DNA of 64,000 nucleotides from Fimbriimonadaceae bacterium (GTDB lineage Bacteria; Armatimonadota; Fimbriimonadia; Fimbriimonadales; Fimbriimonadaceae). The stretch is from positions 620,001 through 684,000 of the forward strand of contig JALHNM010000001.1 in NCBI GenBank assembly GCA_022843485.1, in the 5' to 3' direction. Made by a program: the position numbers and the translations under genes. The notes beneath the pieces were generated by a model. It worked only from the letters and a program-made list of their open reading frames with translations. It searched no databases and was not told the DNA's origin. Below, piece by piece: positions 26,189 through 34,704 of this stretch. The first letter of the stretch is position 1. Every line of letters begins with the position of its first letter.

Positions 26189-27898
26189 ATGTCCGTCGGC
26201 CGGTTCATGCTCGTCCTCCACTCGCACATGCCCTATGTGCTGAGCCACGGGAAGTCGCCGCACGGGACGGACTGGATCTTCGAGAGCGCGGCGGAGTGCT
26301 ACCTCCCGCTCCTCGACGCCCTCGACCGCCTGCGCAACCAGGGCATCAAGCCGCGCTGGACGGTGAACCTCACGCCGATCCTGGGCGAGCAGCTCGACGA
26401 CCCGAGCTTCAAGGCGGGGTTCGAGGAGTACTGCGAGGAGAAGGTCGAGTTCGCCCGCCGCGACCAGGAGCAGTTCGCGGCCCAGGGCGAGCTGCGGATG
26501 GTGGGCCTCGCGGCGATGTGGCAGCGGGTCTATGGCCGGGCGCTCGTACAGTTCCGTCATCAGTGGGACCGTTCGATCGTCGGGGCGCTCCGTCAGTTCC
26601 AGGAGGACGGGCTCATCGAGGTGATCACCTGCGGCGCGACCCACGGGTACTTCCCATTGCTCGGCACGGACGAGAGCGTGCAGGCCCAGGTCAAGCTTGC
26701 GGTGGACACGCACGTCCGTCGGTTCGGCAAGCGGCCGCGAGGGATCTGGCTCCCGGAGTGCGCCTATCGCCCGCACTACGAGTGGAAGGCTCCGACGGGC
26801 GACGAGGAGCCCTGGCCGCGGAAGGACGTCGAGGAGTTCCTGGCCGAGAACGGCATCGAGTACTTCTTCGTGGACAGCCACATGATCCGCGGGGGCGAGC
26901 CGCTCGGGACGTACTGGCAGAAGTTCCCGCAGCTCGCAGAGCTCTTCGCGCGCACCCGGGGGCTGTTCACACCCCCTTCCGAGTTCCGGAGCGAGTACGA
27001 GCACTACGCGCTCGATCGCGGGACGACCGTCTTCAGCCGCGACCCGGAGAGCACGGTCAAGGTGTGGTCGGGCGACGTCGGCTATCCGGGTGACCCGTTC
27101 TACCTGGAGTTCCACAAGCAGCTCTACCCCGGGCGGCACCGGTACTGGAGGATCAGCGAAGAGAAGGCCGACCTCGGGAAGAAGCAGCCGTACGACCCGT
27201 GGGTGGCCTACGACAAGATCGGCTCGCACGCCCGGGACTTCGTGCAGATCGTCAAGGGGACGCTCGCGCACTATCGGGGGTTGGCCGGGCGCGACGGGTG
27301 CCTAGTGGCGATGTACGACACCGAGCTCTTCGGACATTGGTGGTGGGAAGGGCCTGAGTTCCTGTACGAGGTCGCGCTCGAGATGCACCGGGACGGGAGC
27401 GTGCAGATGGCCAGCGGGGGGGACGTGGTCGACTCCGAGCCGCCGCGCCACAAGATCCACCTGCCCGAGGGCTCTTGGGGCGAAGGGGGCTACCACAGCG
27501 TCTGGCTCAACGAGGACAACTTCTGGACGTGGCAAAAGCTGTACCCGGTCGAGCGGCGGTTCCGGGACATGGCTGCGACGATGGCGGACGGGCCGGCGCG
27601 GGAGATCGTCGAGCAGTGCGCCCGGGAGATGTTGCTCGCGGAAGCGTCGGACTGGCAGTTCCTGATCTCGACCTGGGCGGCGAGGGACTATGCCGAGGCG
27701 CGGTTCGAGGACCATGTCGAGCGGTTCGATCGGTTGGCGGAGATGGCGGACAGAGTCCACAAGGGAGGGGCGCTCACGGCAGAGGAAGAAGAGTTCCTGC
27801 GCGAGTGTCAGGAGAAGGACGCCTGCTTCCCGGTGATCGACCTTTCGCACTGGGCCCGGCTCGACCACCCGCTGACCGTGCCCGGGGTTCCGGGGTAG
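26189..27898 (+). CDS. GH57 1,4-alpha-glucan branching enzyme (DUF1957-type)
   Basis: 569 residues from the ATG at 26189 (a GTG one codon earlier is possible). GH57 motifs: FMLVLHSHMPYV at the N-terminus (HxH), the nucleophile region GIWLPECAY (Glu near 190), and the acid/base region MYDTELFGHWWWEG (Asp near 377). The DUF1957 C-terminal helical domain follows, with SDWQFLISTWAARDYAE. Archaeal and bacterial members cleave alpha-1,4 links and form alpha-1,6 branches in glycogen. No other glycogen gene is nearby. Apparently leaderless. Confidence 0.92.
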   Translation: MSVGRFMLVLHSHMPYVLSHGKSPHGTDWIFESAAECYLPLLDALDRLRNQGIKPRWTVNLTPILGEQLDDPSFKAGFEEYCEEKVEFARRDQEQFAAQGELRMVGLAAMWQRVYGRALVQFRHQWDRSIVGALRQFQEDGLIEVITCGATHGYFPLLGTDESVQAQVKLAVDTHVRRFGKRPRGIWLPECAYRPHYEWKAPTGDEEPWPRKDVEEFLAENGIEYFFVDSHMIRGGEPLGTYWQKFPQLAELFARTRGLFTPPSEFRSEYEHYALDRGTTVFSRDPESTVKVWSGDVGYPGDPFYLEFHKQLYPGRHRYWRISEEKADLGKKQPYDPWVAYDKIGSHARDFVQIVKGTLAHYRGLAGRDGCLVAMYDTELFGHWWWEGPEFLYEVALEMHRDGSVQMASGGDVVDSEPPRHKIHLPEGSWGEGGYHSVWLNEDNFWTWQKLYPVERRFRDMAATMADGPAREIVEQCAREMLLAEASDWQFLISTWAARDYAEARFEDHVERFDRLAEMADRVHKGGALTAEEEEFLRECQEKDACFPVIDLSHWARLDHPLTVPGVPG

Positions 27899-28061
27899 GG
27901 GGAGCGAGCAAGCTCGCTACTCCATAGCGTCTCTGGGGAGACGCACTCCGCCGGGCTGCGCCCGGAGTGCCGCTCTTCGGAGTCGCTACGGGATAGCGAG
28001 CTCGCTCGCCGGAGTGCGACTGCTCGCAGTCGCTCTGGAGTAGCGAGCTTGCTCGCTCCCC
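27899..28061. repeat. REPIN-like inverted repeat element upstream of RAYT
   Basis: Two perfect 26-bp copies in inverted orientation, at 27899-27924 and 28036-28061, bracket 111 nt. Each copy is itself a hairpin (AGCGAGC-AA-GCTCGCT). The interior holds further palindromes (GCGTCTC/GAGACGC, CTCCG...CGGAG around CGGGCTGCGCCCG, GCGACTGC/GCAGTCGC). The element begins at the GH57 stop codon and ends 15 nt before the transposase ATG. Confidence 0.9.
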
Positions 28062-28064
28062 AGG

Positions 28065-28070
28065 TACCGT
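28065..28070 (+). promoter_or_regulatory. -10 box (TACCGT) of RAYT gene, leaderless
   Basis: TACCGT, six bases (tccggc), ATG at 28077. The -35 region would fall inside the right arm of the REP element. Confidence 0.5.
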
Positions 28071-28076
28071 TCCGGC

Positions 28077-28649
28077 ATGAGTCGCGAAGCTGGAGGGATC
28101 CGTCGATACCCCCATGCGCCAGCCCATTACTTCGAGCGACCAGGGCACTACATTCTGACCGCCGGGACATACGGCAAGGCCCATCGATTCTCTCGCGCGG
28201 CCGACCTCGATTTCGTAGTCGCGTCCCTGATGGGCCTGACCTCGAGGTACGGGGTCTCTCTGCACGCATACGCGGTGTTCTCGAACCACTACCACTTGAT
28301 CGTGGAGACTCAGGAGCCGAGCGTGCTCCCGCGGTTCGTCCAGCACTTCCACGGGGAGACCGGGCGTTACGCGAATCAGCGCGATCACACCCCGGGCCGC
28401 AAGGTGTGGTACCAGTACTGGGACACGTATCTCGACGACACGACGTCCCTCTACTCCCGTTGGAAGTACGTTCTAGACAACCCGGTTCGTCACGGGCTCG
28501 TCAAGGATCCCGAACAGTACCGATGGTGCTCCGCGCGGGCGTTCATCCACCTAGGGTCTGACCGCGCTGTGGTGAGCACTGTTCTGCAATTCAAGGCCGA
28601 TGCGGTGTCGGTCGTCGACGACTACGAGCCGCTGGCCCCCGTCGAGTGA
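28077..28649 (+). CDS. REP-associated tyrosine transposase (RAYT, Y1/HUH family)
   Basis: 190 residues, typical RAYT length. HUH motif in YAVFSNHYHLIVET (about residues 66-79). An N-terminal strand HYILTAGTYGKAHRF and the downstream segment WKYVLDNPVRHGLV and EQYRWCSARAF are the conserved RAYT blocks. These IS200/IS605-related enzymes nick single-stranded DNA at REP hairpins and are thought to spread REP/REPIN elements rather than their own gene. The gene is flanked on both sides by such repeats, the expected configuration. The catalytic tyrosine is one of several in the YQYWDTYLDD/YSRWKYV region; I cannot say which. Confidence 0.92.
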   Translation: MSREAGGIRRYPHAPAHYFERPGHYILTAGTYGKAHRFSRAADLDFVVASLMGLTSRYGVSLHAYAVFSNHYHLIVETQEPSVLPRFVQHFHGETGRYANQRDHTPGRKVWYQYWDTYLDDTTSLYSRWKYVLDNPVRHGLVKDPEQYRWCSARAFIHLGSDRAVVSTVLQFKADAVSVVDDYEPLAPVE

Positions 28650-28660
28650 TCGCGGGGCCT

Positions 28661-28731
28661 GGGGAGCGAGCAAGCTCGCTATTCCATAGCGTCTCCAAGG
28701 AGACGCACTCCACCGGGCTACGCCCGTGGGG
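28661..28731. repeat. REP element copy downstream of RAYT
   Basis: Starts with the same GGGGAGCGAGC arm (one C-to-T change: CTATTCC), followed by the GTCTCC/GGAGAC hairpin and a CCACCGGGC/GCCCGTGGG hairpin. Lacks the closing inverted arm. Confidence 0.85.
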
Positions 28732-28758
28732 CGGAGGAACTAAGGGGAGAAAGGCCAT

Positions 28759-28873
28759 GGGAGCGAGCGAGCTCGCTATTCCATAGCGTCTCCAAGGAAA
28801 CGCACTCCGGCGGGCTGTGCCCGGAGTACGGCCTCTTGGGGCCGCCCTGGAGTCGCGAGCTTGCTCGCCAGGG
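28759..28873. repeat. Second REP element downstream of RAYT
   Basis: Left arm GGGAGCGAGCGAGCTCGC at 28759 and a diverged inverted right arm ending GCTTGCTCGCCAGGG at 28873, with interior hairpins (CTCCGG/CCGGAG, GGCCTC...GGGGCC). Its right end touches the -10 box of the next gene. Confidence 0.85.
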
Positions 28874-28879
28874 TAGATT
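28874..28879 (+). promoter_or_regulatory. -10 box (TAGATT) of DUF885 gene, leaderless
   Basis: TAGATT, six bases (gttcgc), then GTG at 28886. The -35 region lies in the REP arm. Confidence 0.55.
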
Positions 28880-28885
28880 GTTCGC

Positions 28886-30550
28886 GTGGGCGTGTCGCTC
28901 GTTCCCGTCCTCGTCGCCGCGATGTCACTGACCCTCTCCCCCGCCCCGCCTGGGCTCGCCGACCGCGTCCAACAGGTCGCCGCGGATCTCGGCGCCCTCG
29001 ATCGCAAGTGGCCGCTCGAGCTCTCCCCACGTGGCCTCGAGTCGAAGGAGACGTACCTCCGCAGCGCCCTCGCCGACGCCGAAACCCTACGGCCCGACCC
29101 GAACGACCGCGAGGCCCAGGCCGATAAGGCTCTCCTGCGCCTCGAACTCGGCCAACGGCTCACCCAGATCGCCCGCGCCCGAACCCGCCAGGCCGAGGTC
29201 GCCGCCCTTCTCCCGTTCCGCGAGACCGTCACCGCGCTCGACGAGTCCCTCCGCGAGTTCAAGCCGGTCGACGGCAGGGCGAGCGCCGAGACCCTCGACA
29301 CGCTCGTCGACGAGGTGAAGACGGCCCGGGGCTCGATCGACAGCGCCCAAGTCACCCCGATGCGAGGGCTGCGCGCCGCCGGCTACACCGCCGACCTCCG
29401 GCGGTCCCTGGAGGGTTGGTTCCGGTTCTACGACGGCTACGACCCCGAGTTCGGATGGTGGTGTCGCAAGCCGTTCGAAGCGGCCGCCACCGCGCTGCGG
29501 GAGTACGAAGATGCGCTCCGAACCAAGTTCGGCCCGACCGGCGACGGCGCCCCGATCACCGGCGACCCCGTCGGGCGCGACGCCCTCATCGAGGCCCTCC
29601 GGGCAGACCTCATCCCCTACGACCCTGAGCGCCTCGTCGAGATCGCTCGCCGCGAGTACGCCTGGTGCCTCTCCGAGATGAAGAAGGCGAGCGCGGAGCT
29701 GGGCTTCGGCGACGATTGGCTCCGGGCGCTCGAGCACGTCAAGCGGCTTCACGTCGCCCCGGGCGAACAGCCGGAGCTTATCCGGGAGCTCGCGGTAGAA
29801 GCGATCGCCTTCCTCAAGGAGCGTGACCTCGTGACTGTGCCCCCCCTCGCGGAAGAGACCTGGCGGATGGCGATGATGTCCCCCGAGCAGCAACTCGTGA
29901 GCCCGTTCTTCCTCGGCGGCGAGTCGATCGTCGTCGCGTTCCCGACCGACGCGATGGGGCACGACGCCAAGCTCATGAGCCTGCGCGGGAACAACCGGCA
30001 CTTCGCCCGCGCCACCGTCCAGCACGAACTCATCCCCGGCCATCACCTCCAGCAGTTCATGAACGCCCGGTACCGACCGTACCGGAACCTCTTCTCGACA
30101 CCGTTCTGGATCGAGGGCTGGGCGCTGTACTGGGAGATGCGCCTGTGGGACCTCGGGTTCCCGAAGACACCGGAGGACCGGATCGGGATGCTGTTCTGGC
30201 GCATGCACCGGTGCGCACGGATCGAGTTCTCGCTCGGCTTCCATCTCGGCGAGATGTCGGCGGCGGAGTGCGTCGAGTTCTTGGTGCAGAAAGTCGGGCA
30301 CGAGCGGGCGAACGCCGAGGCGGAGGTGCGCCGCTCGTTCGGCGGCCAGTACCCGCCGCTCTACCAACTCGCGTACATGATCGGGGGCCTCCAGTTCCGA
30401 TCCCTCCATACGGAACTGGTGGGGTCGGGTCGCATGACGGAGAAGGCGTTCCACGACGCTGTCCTCCAGGCGGGCCAGATGCCTGTAGCCGTCGTACGAG
30501 CCCTCTTGGCTGGGCACGACTTCGAAGCGGAGTGGCGCTTCGACGACTGA
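28886..30550 (+). CDS. DUF885-family metallopeptidase
   Basis: 554 residues. Zinc-peptidase motif HELIPGHHLQ at about 380-389 and the third-ligand region EGWALYWEMRLW about 25 residues later define the DUF885 family (gluzincin type). A hydrophobic N-terminus (SLVPVLVAAMSLTLS) suggests export. The middle is helical and full length for the family. Expressed from a leaderless GTG start directly behind a REP element. Substrate unknown. Confidence 0.9.
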   Translation: MGVSLVPVLVAAMSLTLSPAPPGLADRVQQVAADLGALDRKWPLELSPRGLESKETYLRSALADAETLRPDPNDREAQADKALLRLELGQRLTQIARARTRQAEVAALLPFRETVTALDESLREFKPVDGRASAETLDTLVDEVKTARGSIDSAQVTPMRGLRAAGYTADLRRSLEGWFRFYDGYDPEFGWWCRKPFEAAATALREYEDALRTKFGPTGDGAPITGDPVGRDALIEALRADLIPYDPERLVEIARREYAWCLSEMKKASAELGFGDDWLRALEHVKRLHVAPGEQPELIRELAVEAIAFLKERDLVTVPPLAEETWRMAMMSPEQQLVSPFFLGGESIVVAFPTDAMGHDAKLMSLRGNNRHFARATVQHELIPGHHLQQFMNARYRPYRNLFSTPFWIEGWALYWEMRLWDLGFPKTPEDRIGMLFWRMHRCARIEFSLGFHLGEMSAAECVEFLVQKVGHERANAEAEVRRSFGGQYPPLYQLAYMIGGLQFRSLHTELVGSGRMTEKAFHDAVLQAGQMPVAVVRALLAGHDFEAEWRFDD

Positions 30551-30655
30551 CTCCCCCGGGGCGCGGAGCTCCCGCTCACGCGCCCTTGCTCGTTGGCACT
30601 CCTTGCGCCTCCCAAACGTATCTAGGAGTACGCCGGTGCATTCACCGGTGTCGTC

Positions 30656-31825
30656 ATGACTGCGCCGACCCCTGCCCTCGCCCTCGTCGCCACCCTCGTC
30701 GTCGCGACGGCCTGCACGGCCCAACAGCCGACTTCCAACCTCGTCTCCGGCTCCCCGGCTGAGTTCAAGGGGTTCCGTGCCGTCACCGTGCTCGACGGGC
30801 TCGACCGCCCGTGGGGCATCGCCTGGCTCCCTGGCGGCCGGGCGCTCGTAACCGAGAAGGGTGGCCGGCTCTGGTCCGTCGACCTGACGGCGAAACAGAA
30901 GACCGAAGTCACCGGCCTCCCGGGGGTGTTCTCGCGAGGGCAGGGCGGGCTGATGGACGTCGCCCTCCACCCAGACTTCGCGACCAACTCCCTCGTCTAC
31001 TTCACCCTGAGCGAGGGCACCGGTGAGGCGAACCGCACGGCTCTCGTGCGTGGGAAGCTCGAGGGGAGGCGCCTCTCGAACGTCCAGACGCTCTTCCGGG
31101 TCTCGCAGCAGAAGTCCGGCGGCCAGCACTTCGGCTCGCGCCTCCTTTGGCTGCCCGACAAGACGCTGCTCATGTCCATCGGGGACGGTGGCAACCCGCC
31201 CACGAGCCTGAACGGCGAGAACATCCGCAACCAGGCGCAGAGCACGGCGAGCCACCTCGGCAAGGTGCTCCGCCTCACCGCCGACGGCAAGCCCGCGCCC
31301 GGGAACCCCTTTGCGGGGCGCAACGGGGCCGCGGCTGAAGTCTGGAGCCTCGGGCACCGGAACATCCAGGGCATGGCTCGCGACCCCCAGTCCGGCCGGG
31401 TCTATGTGAACGAGCACGGGGCCAAAGGGGGCGACGAGGTCAACGTCGTCGAGAAGGGCAAGAACTACGGCTGGCCCCTCGTGACGTGGAGTACCGAGTA
31501 CTGGGGGCCCAAGATCAGTGACCTGACCACGAAGTCCGGCATGGTCGACCCCATCGTGGTCTGGACGCCCTGCCCGGCCCCGTCCGGCCTCGCGTTCGTG
31601 ACGGGCGACCGGTACCCGGCCTGGCGAGGCGACCTCCTCAGCGGGGGGCTCGCCGGGAACGACGTCCGGCGAGTAGACCTCGACGCCAACGGCAAGGTGC
31701 TTGGCCAGCAGCGCCTCGTCATCGGGGACCGAGTGCGCGACGTCCGCCAGGGCCCCGACGGTTGGGTCTACGTCCTGACCGACGAGCAGAACGGGCGGCT
31801 CCTGCGAATCGAACTCACCCGCTAG
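30656..31825 (+). CDS. PQQ-dependent sugar dehydrogenase-type beta-propeller (GSDH family)
   Basis: 389 residues with a lipoprotein-like leader (LALVATLVVATAC). Family blocks: LDRPWGIAWLPGGRALVTEK, GGLMDVALHPDFATNSLVYF, GDGGNPP, EVWSLGHRNIQGMARDP, NEHGAKGGDEVNVV and YGWPLVTW. These match soluble aldose dehydrogenases such as YliI. It would oxidise sugars outside the cytoplasmic membrane with PQQ as cofactor; PQQ synthesis genes are not in the window. Its stop overlaps the stop of the convergent quinone reductase gene. Confidence 0.92.
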   Translation: MTAPTPALALVATLVVATACTAQQPTSNLVSGSPAEFKGFRAVTVLDGLDRPWGIAWLPGGRALVTEKGGRLWSVDLTAKQKTEVTGLPGVFSRGQGGLMDVALHPDFATNSLVYFTLSEGTGEANRTALVRGKLEGRRLSNVQTLFRVSQQKSGGQHFGSRLLWLPDKTLLMSIGDGGNPPTSLNGENIRNQAQSTASHLGKVLRLTADGKPAPGNPFAGRNGAAAEVWSLGHRNIQGMARDPQSGRVYVNEHGAKGGDEVNVVEKGKNYGWPLVTWSTEYWGPKISDLTTKSGMVDPIVVWTPCPAPSGLAFVTGDRYPAWRGDLLSGGLAGNDVRRVDLDANGKVLGQQRLVIGDRVRDVRQGPDGWVYVLTDEQNGRLLRIELTR

Positions 31826-32439
31826 GGCCGGCTCGCCGCACCGCCGCCCACCTGTCGGCGGGATCGGCCCGCGGCGTCGGTCGCCGCTAGGCGCCCGAGC
31901 GTGCCGCGCCACGATTCGACCTTGGGCCCGGCTGCCATCCGGGCGTGGGGGATGAGCGTCGTCTTGACCGACCCGAAACCGCAGAACTCCAGCGTCGCCG
32001 CCTTGATGGCCTTGATGCCACAACTGCCGTAGACGAGCCGGTACCACCACGACGGCGACCCCATCGTCGTCACGATCCGAGCGGTCCGGCCCTTGAGGAG
32101 CTTCTTCGGCAGACCAGAGGGGAGGTACTCGAACGCGAACCCTGGCTCGAACACCCGGTCGATCCATCCTTTGAGCACCGCCGGGTACGTGCCCCACCAC
32201 GTGGGGAAGACGAGCACCAGGTGGTCGCACCACGCGATCAACTCTTGCGACCGGAGCACGTCGGGCTCGGCGTGGCCGCGCAAGGGCCTCGGGTCGCCTA
32301 GAGCGTCGAACTCCAAGTCGCCCAGACGCAAGACCTCGACCTGGGCGCCGGTTCGAGCGGCGGCGTCAGCGTAGGCGGTCGCTAGGGCCCCGCAAAGGGA
32401 GTCCGGGGCTGGGTGGGCGAGGACGACGAGGGTTTTCAT
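31822..32439 (-). CDS. NAD(P)H quinone reductase / KefF-like flavodoxin-fold protein
   Basis: 205 residues from the ATG at 32439, which has AAGGAG 7 nt upstream. Motifs MKTLVVLAHPAPDSL (FMN phosphate loop), LVFPTWWGTYPAVLKGWIDR and GFAFEY are typical of the NQO/MdaB/KefF family: FMN-dependent two-electron reduction of quinones. The C-terminal ~35 residues after SFCGFGSVKTTL-type region are Arg-rich and family-atypical. Divergent from a TetR regulator, which probably controls it. Confidence 0.9.
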   Translation of the reverse strand: MKTLVVLAHPAPDSLCGALATAYADAAARTGAQVEVLRLGDLEFDALGDPRPLRGHAEPDVLRSQELIAWCDHLVLVFPTWWGTYPAVLKGWIDRVFEPGFAFEYLPSGLPKKLLKGRTARIVTTMGSPSWWYRLVYGSCGIKAIKAATLEFCGFGSVKTTLIPHARMAAGPKVESWRGTLGRLAATDAAGRSRRQVGGGAASRP

Positions 32440-32495
32440 CTTCTGGCTCCTTCGTGCTCCGCGGGCAGGGCCCGAAGTGAGCACTGTCAACATAG

Positions 32496-32501
32496 TACCA
32501 T
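32496..32501 (+). promoter_or_regulatory. -10 box (TACCAT) of tetR-type gene, leaderless
   Basis: TACCAT, six bases (ggcgat), GTG at 32508. Confidence 0.5.
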
Positions 32502-32507
32502 GGCGAT

Positions 32508-33134
32508 GTGGACGGTGCCCACATATCTGAGCAGAAGGGACCAGCGAGGCGTTACCACCACGGCAGCCTCGAGGCGGCGTTGCGCGAGGCCGCGGCCCAG
32601 GTCGTCGACGAGAGGGGCCCGACTGGGCTCTCGCTCCGGGAGCTGGCCCGGACGTTGGGAGTCTCGCCGAACGCGCCCTACCGTCACTTCAAGGACCTGG
32701 ACGCCCTGCTCAACGAGGTCGCGGCGGACGGGTTCGACGAGCTCCGCCGGCGGCTCCTCGAAGCCCCGACGGGTCCGGGCCAGATCGCGGAGATCGGCCG
32801 TGCCTACCTAGACTATGCCTGGGAGCACCCGGGTCTGTACCGGCTCATGTTCTCCCGCCGCATCCCCGCCTCCGGGCACCAGGGCCTTCAACGATCAGCC
32901 GAGCGGGCGTGGCATGTGCTCCTCGAAGCCGTGCGGGCGGAGGGCCATGAGGGCGACGCCGCCGATCAGCGGGCCCTCGTCCTTTGGTCGTCCGTCCACG
33001 GGTACGCCCTCCTCAGCCTGGACGGCCTGGTCGGGGGAGCGTGCCCGACCGGGCCGGTCGACGTCGCCTGGATGCTCGCCGGCCTTGGGGCCGAAGGGAG
33101 GGAGGGCGCCCCGGGGCGCACTCCCGAGGGTTAG
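32508..33134 (+). CDS. TetR-family transcriptional regulator
   Basis: 208 residues. N-terminal HTH at about 20-65 ([20 protein letters not shown], then [18 protein letters not shown]). The ligand domain contains [18 protein letters not shown], as in the TetR_C WHG-type subgroup. Divergent from the quinone reductase gene; the two starts are 68 nt apart. Inference: a repressor of that gene, responding to quinones or electrophiles. Confidence 0.92.
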   Translation: MDGAHISEQKGPARRYHHGSLEAALREAAAQVVDERGPTGLSLRELARTLGVSPNAPYRHFKDLDALLNEVAADGFDELRRRLLEAPTGPGQIAEIGRAYLDYAWEHPGLYRLMFSRRIPASGHQGLQRSAERAWHVLLEAVRAEGHEGDAADQRALVLWSSVHGYALLSLDGLVGGACPTGPVDVAWMLAGLGAEGREGAPGRTPEG

Positions 33135-34372
33135 ATCCAGCCACGAAGGCGGCACGCCTCCGCCACCCGCTCGACCGAGACGAGGTAGGCCGCGAGGCGC
33201 GTGTGCACCGACCGCGCCGCCCGGACGTCGTGGACGGCGTGGAAGGCGGCGGTCATGATGCCGTCGAGCTTCGCCGTGACCCGATCTCGGTCCCACTTGT
33301 CGAGCCCGGCGTTCTGGACCTGCTCCATCCAGCTCACCGTGACCCCGCCCGCGTTGCAGAGGAAGTCCGGGATGACGTAGACCCCCTTCTCGTGGAGGAT
33401 CCGGTCTGCCTCTGGGGTCGTCGGCCCGTTCGCGAGTTCCGCGCTGACCTTGGCCTTGATCCGGCCCGCGTTCGCCTCGGTGATCACGTTCTCGAGGGCG
33501 CTCGGCAGGAGCACCGTCACGTCCAGTTCAAGGAGCGCCTCATTGCTGACCGCCTGGGCGCCGGCGAAGCCGACGACGCTCCCTGTGGCCTTCTTGTGGG
33601 CGGCGAGGTCGGCGAAGGCCAGGCCGTTCGGGTTGTAGACCCCGCCCTTGGAGTCGCTCGCGGCGACCACGGTCGTGCCGAACATCTCCTCGAGCAGACG
33701 GTGGGCGTGCTGACCCGCGTTGCCGTACCCTTGGACGGCGGCGGTCGCGCTCCCCAGGTTCACCCCGAGGGCGGCGGCGCACTCGCGCAACGTCACCATC
33801 CCGCCTCGTGCGGTCGCGTCGTCCCGGCCGGCCACGCCCCCGACCTGGAGCGGCTTGCCCGTGATCACCCCGGCCTGGTGCTTGCCCTGGGTCGCCTCGT
33901 ACTCGTCCATCATCCAGGCCATGATCTGCCCGTCGGTGTAGACGTCCGGGGCGGGGACGTCGCGGTCCGGGCCGATCACGTTGCTGATCTGGCGGACGAA
34001 CCCGCGGGCGAGCCGCTCCTTCTCGCCCATCGACATCTCCTTCGGGTTACAGATCACGCCCCCTTTGCCGCCGCCGAGGGGGATATCGACCACGGCCGTC
34101 TTCCACGTCATCCACGCGGCCAGGGCGCGGACGGTGTCGACCGTCTCCTCGGGGTGCCACCTGATGCCCCCCTTTGCCGGGCCCCGGGCGTCGTTGTACT
34201 GGACGCGGAACCCCTGGAACACCTTGACCTTCCCGTCGTCCATCCGAACCGGGATGCGGAAGTGGTACTCCCGCATCGGCCAACGGAGGAACTCGTGGGT
34301 CGAGGGGTCGAGCTGAAGGAGGGCGGCGGCTTCGTCGAGCTGCGCTTGCGCCGTTGCAAACGGGTTCTGCAT
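33131..34372 (-). CDS. gdhA: Glutamate dehydrogenase (Glu/Leu/Phe/Val family)
   Basis: 413 residues from the ATG at 34372; the longer open frame upstream overlaps RNase J sequence and is rejected. Substrate and catalytic regions: [20 protein letters not shown] (Lys), [15 protein letters not shown] (catalytic Lys), [17 protein letters not shown]. Rossmann motif [15 protein letters not shown]. Interconverts glutamate and 2-oxoglutarate plus ammonia. CATAAT on the minus strand ends 9 nt before the ATG, so it also looks leaderless. The window thus has both routes of ammonia assimilation (with GS at 18.6 kb). Confidence 0.95.
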   Translation of the reverse strand: MQNPFATAQAQLDEAAALLQLDPSTHEFLRWPMREYHFRIPVRMDDGKVKVFQGFRVQYNDARGPAKGGIRWHPEETVDTVRALAAWMTWKTAVVDIPLGGGKGGVICNPKEMSMGEKERLARGFVRQISNVIGPDRDVPAPDVYTDGQIMAWMMDEYEATQGKHQAGVITGKPLQVGGVAGRDDATARGGMVTLRECAAALGVNLGSATAAVQGYGNAGQHAHRLLEEMFGTTVVAASDSKGGVYNPNGLAFADLAAHKKATGSVVGFAGAQAVSNEALLELDVTVLLPSALENVITEANAGRIKAKVSAELANGPTTPEADRILHEKGVYVIPDFLCNAGGVTVSWMEQVQNAGLDKWDRDRVTAKLDGIMTAAFHAVHDVRAARSVHTRLAAYLVSVERVAEACRLRGWI

Positions 34373-34421
34373 CGTCCCGGAATTATGCTTGGGCGGGGCC
34401 GGGTCGGCCCGGTCCCCCGGG

Positions 34422-34619
34422 TCACCCAGCGCGGCGGAAGGCCCTTTCCAGGAGCCCTTGGACTTGGAGGAGGGCCCAGAACGTCGCGGCCCACGCCACG
34501 AACTCGAGCGCGAAGCTGCCGAACTTGAACGCGACCTCTGCCACCGCGACCGAGACGACGACGGCGGGGGCGAACCGAAGGGCGAGTGAGAGCGACGATG
34601 GGGTGGACGCCTGTTCCAT
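34422..34619 (-). CDS. Small membrane protein (65 aa), unknown
   Basis: Two predicted membrane helices ([18 protein letters not shown] and [18 protein letters not shown]) and a basic C-terminus. TAACTT on the minus strand ends 9 nt before the ATG, matching the promoter style of real genes here. Sits between gdhA and RNase J in an otherwise empty gap. No family recognised. Confidence 0.55.
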   Translation of the reverse strand: MEQASTPSSLSLALRFAPAVVVSVAVAEVAFKFGSFALEFVAWAATFWALLQVQGLLERAFRRAG

Positions 34620-34704
34620 CTGGGGCTCAAGTTACCCCACGACGAACCTTGCCGAGCCCTCGCGCCCGAGGGGGGTGAGGCGGGGGCGGTACGCTCACGC
34701 TCCA

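Noticed and set aside
29087-32233. Minus-strand open frame of more than 1000 codons
   Set aside because: It is antisense to the DUF885 and sugar dehydrogenase genes, has no family motifs, and is a by-product of high GC in which stops are rare in shadow frames.
34373-34704. Extended N-termini for gdhA and for RNase J
   Set aside because: Both extensions lack conservation and overlap each other; family-length starts exist at 34372 and 34705.
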